Made by a program: the position numbers and the translations under genes | Assembly: GCA_905215195.1 (NCBI GenBank) | Contig: CAJMPF010000005.1 | Location: 1-21,852 of the forward strand | Source of the DNA: an uncultured bacterium | Lineage (GTDB): Bacteria; Actinomycetota; Coriobacteriia; Coriobacteriales; Coriobacteriaceae | Length of the DNA stretch: 21,852 nt | Direction of reading: 5' to 3' | Notes under the pieces: model-generated | Database searches by the model: none | Told to the model about the DNA's origin: nothing | The model's input: the letters and a program-made list of their open reading frames with translations, nothing else | Shown: in pieces, positions 17,841 through 21,852 of the stretch | How the letters are laid out: every line of letters starts with the position of its first letter | How positions within the stretch are numbered: the first letter of the stretch is position 1

Positions 17841-17930
17841 CCTCAACGGGCCGGTGACTCGGTCCAAATCACGGTAACCCTGCGTGCGCCCGGCAAAGTG
17901 GCGCCGCAAAAATCGAAAGGAATGTGTCAG

Positions 17931-18914
17931 ATGTACGAGATCGACCTTAACCTCCCTAAGCAGATCGTCGCTGACGTCCTGTCCAACCACGAGATCCACA
18001 GCGTCGCCTTCGTCGGCTGCGGCGCTTCCATGTCCGACCTTTACCCCGCCAAGTACTTCCTGGCCAACAACACGGACAAGCTGAACGTTCAGATCTTCAC
18101 TGCTAACGAGTTCAACTACGACACGCCTTCCTGGGTCAACGAGCACACCTTCGTGATCACCTGCTCCCTCGGTGGCTCCACGCCCGAGACCGTCGAGGCC
18201 AACAAGACCGCCAAGAAGCACAACTGCCCGGTCGTCTCCCTCACCAACAAGGCTGGCTCCGCTCTGACCGTCGACGCCGACCACGTCATCGTCCACGGCT
18301 TCCACGCCAACTACGCTGCCAAGTGCGAGAAGCCCGGCTACGCCATCGCTCTTGCTCTCGAGATCCTTCAGCAGACCGAGGGTTATGACCACTACGAGGA
18401 CATGATCACCGGCCTCACCAACATCTTCGATCTCTGCGAGAACGCCGCTCAGCACTGCAAGAAGCTCGCCAAGAAGTTCGCCGAGGACTTCAAGGACGAC
18501 AAGATGATCTACTTCATGGCTTCCGGTGCCTCCGAGAAGATGGCTTATTCTCACGCCGCCTTCCTGTTCACCGAGATGCAGTGGATCGACGCCGCCGCCT
18601 ACAACACCGGCGAGTACTTCCACGGCCCGTTCGAGGTTTCCACCGAGGGTAAGCCCTACGTCTTCTTCATGTCCGATGGCGCTACCCGTCCGATGGACGC
18701 CCGCGCCCTCACCTTCCTTAAGCGCATGGGCGCCAAGGTCGCTCTGATCGACTCCAAGGACTACGGCCTGGCTGACGCCGTGCCCGCGAGCGTCGTCACC
18801 TACTTCAACCCGCTGCTGCACCTCGCCGTTATGCGCGAGTACGGCAACCAGATCGCCGAGGCCCGTCAGCACCCGCTGACCATGCGTCGCTACATGTGGA
18901 AGCTTTCCTACTAA
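17931..18914 (+). CDS. SIS-domain sugar-phosphate deglycase (FrlB/GfrE/GfrF-like), second copy
   Basis: The 327-residue two-SIS protein resembles the product of the gene at 12485 but is clearly diverged. VAFVGCGASMSDLYPAKYF and CSLGGSTPETVEA form the phosphosugar site; GEYFHGPFEV carries His 231, and Glu 215 lies 16 residues before it, again the FraB/FrlB catalytic spacing. The C-terminus MRRYMWKLSY matches the first copy. It should cleave the PTS product inside the cell, perhaps a different isomer from the first copy, as GfrE and GfrF split glucoselysine and fructoselysine 6-phosphates in Salmonella. ATG 17931 is best placed for GAAAGGA (17915-17921); the ATG at 17922 is too close. The open frame from 17832 would run through the palindrome and is rejected. 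Confidence 0.85.
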   Translation: MYEIDLNLPKQIVADVLSNHEIHSVAFVGCGASMSDLYPAKYFLANNTDKLNVQIFTANEFNYDTPSWVNEHTFVITCSLGGSTPETVEANKTAKKHNCPVVSLTNKAGSALTVDADHVIVHGFHANYAAKCEKPGYAIALALEILQQTEGYDHYEDMITGLTNIFDLCENAAQHCKKLAKKFAEDFKDDKMIYFMASGASEKMAYSHAAFLFTEMQWIDAAAYNTGEYFHGPFEVSTEGKPYVFFMSDGATRPMDARALTFLKRMGAKVALIDSKDYGLADAVPASVVTYFNPLLHLAVMREYGNQIAEARQHPLTMRRYMWKLSY

Positions 18915-18948
18915 TCACAAGTAAGTAGACCTTACGGGTTGATTGAGA

Positions 18949-18979
18949 GGGGATGGGGTTTGCGCCCCGTCCCCTTTTT
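18949..18979 (+). terminator. Terminator after the second deglycase gene
   Basis: GGGGATGGGG (18949-18958) pairs with CCCCGTCCCC (18965-18974) with one wobble pair over a TTTGCG loop, followed by five Ts. It closes the PTS-deglycase transcription unit. The bases just before it (18919-18933, AAGTAAGTAGACCTT) match the arm of the element at 19801-19919 at 13 of 15 positions. Confidence 0.88.
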
Positions 18980-19014
18980 GCTCTGGGGAGGGCGTGTTTG
19001 TCGCGTCATAAAAC

Positions 19015-19059
19015 CCCAGATAAAACCTACCAAAATAAACCTGTCCCTTTTTGGCAGGT
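19015..19059 (+). repeat. 45-nt hairpin repeat with GGGACAG core, copy before the HAD gene
   Basis: CCCAGATAAAACCTACCA begins the copy and TTTTTGGCAGGT ends it; ACCTACCAAAA pairs with TTTTTGGCAGGT around TAAACCTGTCCC. On the minus strand the loop reads GGGACAG. It ends 1 nt before the GGAGGAG ribosome site of the HAD gene, so it forms that gene's leader and could affect its translation. Confidence 0.75.
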
Positions 19060-19073
19060 GGGAGGAGATGCGT

Positions 19074-19703
19074 ATGATCAAGGCAGTGCTGTTTGATATG
19101 GACGGCGTGCTGGTCGATACCGAGTGGTTCTACAACCGTCGTCGCGTGGCGTTTATGGAGGAGAAGGGCTTCCACTTTGACGAGATCCCCGATCTTTCGG
19201 GGTCTAACGAGCCTGCCATTTGGGAGGCGCTGGTGCCCGACGATGTTGAGCTGCGCGAGCGCCTGCGCGTGGAGTACAAGCAGGTCTATAGCCCGGACCA
19301 TCCCGTTCCGTATGCCGAGCTGCTCAACGAGCAGACGGAGCCGGTGATGCGCGCACTGCACGAGCGCGGCGTGAAGTGTGCCATCGCGAGCTCGTCCTAT
19401 CGCGAGTTGATCGACGAGCTGGTGGAGATTGCCGGTATCGCCGACGTGCTGGACTACACCATCAGCGGTCACGAGTGCAGTGCGTTTAAGCCCGACCCCG
19501 AGATCTACCTGCGTGCCATGGAGGCGCTGGGGGTGGAGCCTGCCGAGTGCCTGGTTATCGAGGATTCGCCTTTGGGCATCGAGGCTGGTAAGCGCTCCGG
19601 CGCCTGCGTCCTGGCGCTGCGTCCGCACGAGGGTGTCAACCTCGATCAATCGCGAGCCGATTCCGTTATCGATAATCTGACCGACATTTTGGCCGCTTTG
19701 TAG
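19074..19703 (+). CDS. HAD-superfamily hydrolase (beta-phosphoglucomutase-like subfamily)
   Basis: The 209-residue cytosolic protein has the HAD catalytic motif DMDGVLVD near the N-terminus (nucleophile Asp followed by the acid/base Asp), a helical cap (about residues 15-85), motif II in CAIASSS, the Lys of motif III in FKPDPEIYLRA, and motif IV VIEDSPLGIEAG. These fit a sugar-phosphate phosphatase or phosphoglucomutase. Because it follows the deglycase it could act on a phosphosugar, but it has its own leader and a terminator before it. GGAGGAG (19061-19067) directly abuts ATG 19068, so ATG 19074, two codons later, is the better start. Exact substrate unknown. Confidence 0.85.
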   Translation: MIKAVLFDMDGVLVDTEWFYNRRRVAFMEEKGFHFDEIPDLSGSNEPAIWEALVPDDVELRERLRVEYKQVYSPDHPVPYAELLNEQTEPVMRALHERGVKCAIASSSYRELIDELVEIAGIADVLDYTISGHECSAFKPDPEIYLRAMEALGVEPAECLVIEDSPLGIEAGKRSGACVLALRPHEGVNLDQSRADSVIDNLTDILAAL

Positions 19704-19706
19704 CGT

Positions 19707-19754
19707 CAATCCGCCGCGAGAAGCACTGATTCACGCGTCTTTTGCTGCGGATTG
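19707..19754 (+). terminator. Hairpin just after the HAD gene
   Basis: CAATCCGC (19707-19714) pairs with GCGGATTG (19747-19754) over a 32-nt loop with little extra pairing. It starts 4 nt after the stop codon. There is no T run immediately after, so terminator function is uncertain. Confidence 0.4.
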
Positions 19755-19800
19755 GCTTAATTTGTCATCTATTTGGATCCGTTTGGCTTCGATTCGGACT

Positions 19801-19919
19801 AAGTGAGTAGACTTTTTGATGCAAGACGAGCACAAAGCGCATCTGCTCTAGTAAAACCGCAGGTCACAGGGGTGGCGGTTTTGGGTGTGCTCTGCAGGTC
19901 GCGTAAAGTCTACTCACTT
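19801..19919. repeat. 119-nt element with 15-bp perfect inverted ends
   Basis: AAGTGAGTAGACTTT (19801-19815) is the exact inverse complement of 19905-19919. Inside are two more paired arms: GAGCAC (19828-19833) with GTGCTC (19887-19892), and AAAACCGC (19853-19860) with GCGGTTTT (19875-19882). GAGCA can instead pair with TGCTC at 19844-19848, so two folds compete. The element fills a third of the 354-nt gap between the HAD and YitT-family genes. It could be a MITE-like insertion or a structured RNA. The rest of the gap shows nothing but the hairpin at 19707 and the promoter at 20007. Confidence 0.7.
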
Positions 19920-20006
19920 GTAATTTGGGCCTTTGGTCGTGGGGTTGCTGGTCCCGCTTTGGTTGTCGAGAGAGGGTGAATTGAAGCGCCCCCGCACGCT
20001 CCATGC

Positions 20007-20012
20007 TACAAT
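20007..20012 (+). promoter_or_regulatory. Candidate -10 box of the YitT-family gene
   Basis: TACAAT lies 45 nt before the GTG start, with TTGAAG (19981-19986) as a possible but distant -35. The same hexamer stands before the aldolase gene. Confidence 0.35.
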
Positions 20013-20057
20013 CGCGGACATACCCCACAACTACATCTGCCTTCGAAAGGAGCCTGC

Positions 20058-21065
20058 GTGGCGAACGCCATCGATCAGCTCACGGACCGCGTGCTCGTGC
20101 TCGGCCGCCTCACCATCGTCCGCCGTGCCATTACCGCTGTGGCGGTCACCATTTCCGCCGTTCTCCAGACATTTCTGATCCAGGCGTTCATTCAGCCCGC
20201 CGACCTGCTTCCGAGCGGTCTTACCGGCGTCGCGGTCCTACTCGATCGCGTTACCTCGCTGGGTGGCGTTCATATCGACATCTCGCTCGGCATGCTCGCG
20301 CTCAACATCCCCGTGGCGCTCCTATGTTGGAGCGGCATTAGCAAGCGCTTCGTCATCTTCTCGATGATGCAGGTCGTGCTCTCATCGCTGTTCCTCAACG
20401 TCTTTCACTTCGCGCCGTTTTTGGGCGACAAGATCATGCTCATCATTTTTGGCGGCGTGGTCTCGGGTCTGGGCGCTGCCATCGCGCTTAAATCCGGCGC
20501 ATCCACCGGCGGCACCGACTTTATCGCGCTGTGGGTTTCCAACCACACGGGCAAGACCATCTGGGGCGTCATCTTTGGTTTCAACTGCTTTATCCTGGCG
20601 ATCTTTGGCTTTATGTTTGGCTGGGACAAGGCGGCGTATTCCATCGTGTTCCAGTTTATTTCGACCAAGACTATCGACAGTTTCTATCGTCGCTACGATC
20701 GCGTGACGCTGCAGATCACGACGCGTAAGGCAGACGAGGTCATGACTGCCTACGTAAACCATTTTCAGCACGGCATTAGCTGCGCCGAGGTCGTCGGCGG
20801 ATATAGCCGCGAAAAGATGTACCTGCTGAACACTGTTGTCTCGACCTACGAGAGTCAGGACATTATCAAGCTGGTGTGCGACATTGATCCCGGCGCCGTG
20901 ATCAACGTGTTCCACACGCTCAACTTTGTGGGCGGCTGGTGGGGTGGTCATGTCGACGAGCCCATGCCCACGGCCGTTCCCGATCCCGACAAGCCCGCAC
21001 GCATGGCCAGCAGGCAGGCGCGCCTCAGCGAACAGGACAGCCTGCAGCAGGACGACGGCAAGTAG
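20058..21065 (+). CDS. YitT-family (DUF161/DUF2179) membrane protein
   Basis: The 335-residue protein has five or six N-terminal transmembrane helices (about residues 20-210), with the family stretch SGLGAAIALKSGASTGGTDFI, then a soluble DUF2179 domain (about 225-300; TLQITTRKADEVMTAY, MYLLNTVVSTYE). A polar tail after residue 300 is longer than in most relatives. The function of the family is not established; it is usually described as a putative membrane transporter. The start is GTG 20058, after GAAAGGAG (20045-20052). It has its own promoter candidate and is followed by a hairpin, so it seems unlinked to the sugar locus. Confidence 0.88.
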   Translation: MANAIDQLTDRVLVLGRLTIVRRAITAVAVTISAVLQTFLIQAFIQPADLLPSGLTGVAVLLDRVTSLGGVHIDISLGMLALNIPVALLCWSGISKRFVIFSMMQVVLSSLFLNVFHFAPFLGDKIMLIIFGGVVSGLGAAIALKSGASTGGTDFIALWVSNHTGKTIWGVIFGFNCFILAIFGFMFGWDKAAYSIVFQFISTKTIDSFYRRYDRVTLQITTRKADEVMTAYVNHFQHGISCAEVVGGYSREKMYLLNTVVSTYESQDIIKLVCDIDPGAVINVFHTLNFVGGWWGGHVDEPMPTAVPDPDKPARMASRQARLSEQDSLQQDDGK

Positions 21066-21102
21066 GGTATTGGCATTTTGCCGGTCCTGCGCAACCCATC
21101 CG

Positions 21103-21147
21103 AACGAGCCCCCCGAAAGCCCCGTTGCTTTCGAGAGGCTCTCGTTT
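21103..21147 (+). terminator. Terminator-like hairpin after the YitT-family gene
   Basis: CGAAAGC (21114-21120) pairs with GCTTTCG (21127-21133) over CCCGTT, and an outer stem pairs AACGAG-CC (21103-21110) with GG-CTCTCGTT (21137-21146), with a two-base bulge. The tail is GTTTG, a weak T tract. Confidence 0.6.
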
Positions 21148-21193
21148 GCCCAGATAAAACCTACCAAAATGAAGCTGTCGCTTTTTGGTAGGG
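21148..21193 (+). repeat. 45-nt hairpin repeat, copy before the second GntR gene
   Basis: This copy differs from that at 19015-19059 at only a few positions, and its arms ACCTACCAAAA and TTTTTGGTAGG pair more perfectly than in the other copy. The core reads GCGACAG on the minus strand instead of GGGACAG. The copies at 19015 and 21148 are in the same orientation. Confidence 0.75.
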
Positions 21194-21235
21194 AGGGTGT
21201 ATCGTTTTATCATTATGAGGTAATATGAAACTAGA

Positions 21236-21246
21236 CGTTATATACG
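21236..21246 (+). promoter_or_regulatory. Putative operator upstream of the second GntR gene
   Basis: CGTTATATACG lies in an imperfect palindrome (ACGTTATATACGT) 38 nt before the GntR start. Its first seven bases, CGTTATA, are the half-site found at the PTS (15096) and EamA (13818-13824, minus strand) promoters, which suggests this regulator controls all three. Confidence 0.45.
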
Positions 21247-21284
21247 TATTAGTTATTTCGATATTTCGATAAGAGTGATTAGAT

Positions 21285-21852
21285 ATGCCTGCGCCCAAAA
21301 ATGCACCGCTTTACCAGCAGATTTACGACGAAATCAAGGATGCGATCGAGAAAGGTGTTTATGCACCCAAGGAGCGTATTCCGTCCGAGCTTGAGCTAGC
21401 CGAGCAGTACGACGTGAGCCGCATTACGGTGCGCCGCGCCGTCGAGGAGCTGTGCTCCGACGGCTACCTGGTTAAGCAGCAGGGCCGTGGCACCTTTGTC
21501 TCCACGCCGCACATCAATCGCCAGTTTCACGCCTCGACGCTGCAGACGTTTACCGCGCTGTGTGCCGGCAACGGCATGAAGGCCGGTGCGCACGTGATCG
21601 ATCGCCAGATCGTTCCGGCGCGCCAAAACGAGATGGAGTTCTTTGGCCTGCAGAAGGATGCGCTGCTGCTGCATATCAAGCGCGTGCGTACGGCCGACGG
21701 CGAGCCCATCTTTGAGGAGAACATCTTTGTGCCGTTTGATGCCTACCGTGAGCTGTTGACGGCCGATCTTGAGGACAAGTCGATTTTTGCCGAGGTCGAG
21801 CGTGTTGGCGGAACGCCGATTGTCTCGGTTGGCTACCGCACGGTCGAGGCCG
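21285..21852 (+). CDS. GntR-family regulator with UTRA domain, partial at window end
   Basis: The reading frame runs off the window after 189 codons with no stop. The N-terminus has a winged helix-turn-helix (about residues 8-72; RIPSELELAEQYDVSRITVR is the recognition region), then the start of a UTRA ligand domain (from about 90). It would be a ligand-released repressor, probably of phosphorylated sugar metabolism. It is distinct from the GntR at 11557, so the locus has two regulators. Shared half-sites suggest it controls the PTS and EamA promoters. The start ATG 21285 has no strong ribosome site nearby (AAGAG at 21271-21275 is the best), so expression may be low. Confidence 0.9.
   Translation, partial: MPAPKNAPLYQQIYDEIKDAIEKGVYAPKERIPSELELAEQYDVSRITVRRAVEELCSDGYLVKQQGRGTFVSTPHINRQFHASTLQTFTALCAGNGMKAGAHVIDRQIVPARQNEMEFFGLQKDALLLHIKRVRTADGEPIFEENIFVPFDAYRELLTADLEDKSIFAEVERVGGTPIVSVGYRTVEA

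Noticed and set aside
17832..17930. Longer N-terminus for the second deglycase
   Set aside because: It begins inside the 31-nt palindrome and lacks a ribosome site; ATG 17931 aligns with the SIS family start.

Overview
The window is high-GC, densely coded DNA of a gut Coriobacteriia-type actinobacterium, most likely Collinsella or a close relative. I base this on codon use, on the hairpin-rich intergenic repeats and on gene content; a 16S gene or a database match would be needed to be sure. I saw no tRNA, rRNA, CRISPR array, insertion sequence or phage gene.

Positions 1-11560 are mostly housekeeping, on the + strand: a terminator of an upstream gene, a small membrane protein gene that looks frameshifted, rmuC, an ABC exporter, nth (endonuclease III), mfd (broken by a frameshift near 6500-6540), a PAP2 phosphatase, a threonine aldolase-family enzyme and a GNAT acetyltransferase.

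Positions 11557-21852 hold a carbohydrate locus. A minus-strand GntR/UTRA regulator is divergent from a SIS-domain sugar-phosphate deglycase. An EamA transporter follows, then a mannose-family PTS (fused EIIA-EIIB, EIIC, EIID) and a second SIS deglycase. Both SIS proteins carry a Glu and an HGP His spaced 16 residues apart, the spacing I recall for the catalytic pair of FrlB and FraB. The layout resembles the Salmonella gfr system for fructoselysine and glucoselysine: the PTS would import and phosphorylate an Amadori compound, and the deglycases would split it into a hexose 6-phosphate and an amine. No sugar kinase is needed or seen. A HAD hydrolase, a YitT-family membrane protein and a second, partial GntR/UTRA regulator close the window. 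A 17-nt operator-like motif is shared by the EamA and PTS promoters, and its half-site recurs at the second GntR gene.

The gaps hold several structured repeats: two 131-132 nt elements whose stems differ in sequence but stay paired, three copies of a 45-nt hairpin with a GGGACAG core (one copy degenerate), a perfect 31-nt palindrome inside the PTS operon, a 57-nt near-perfect hairpin, and a 119-nt element with 15-bp perfect inverted ends.
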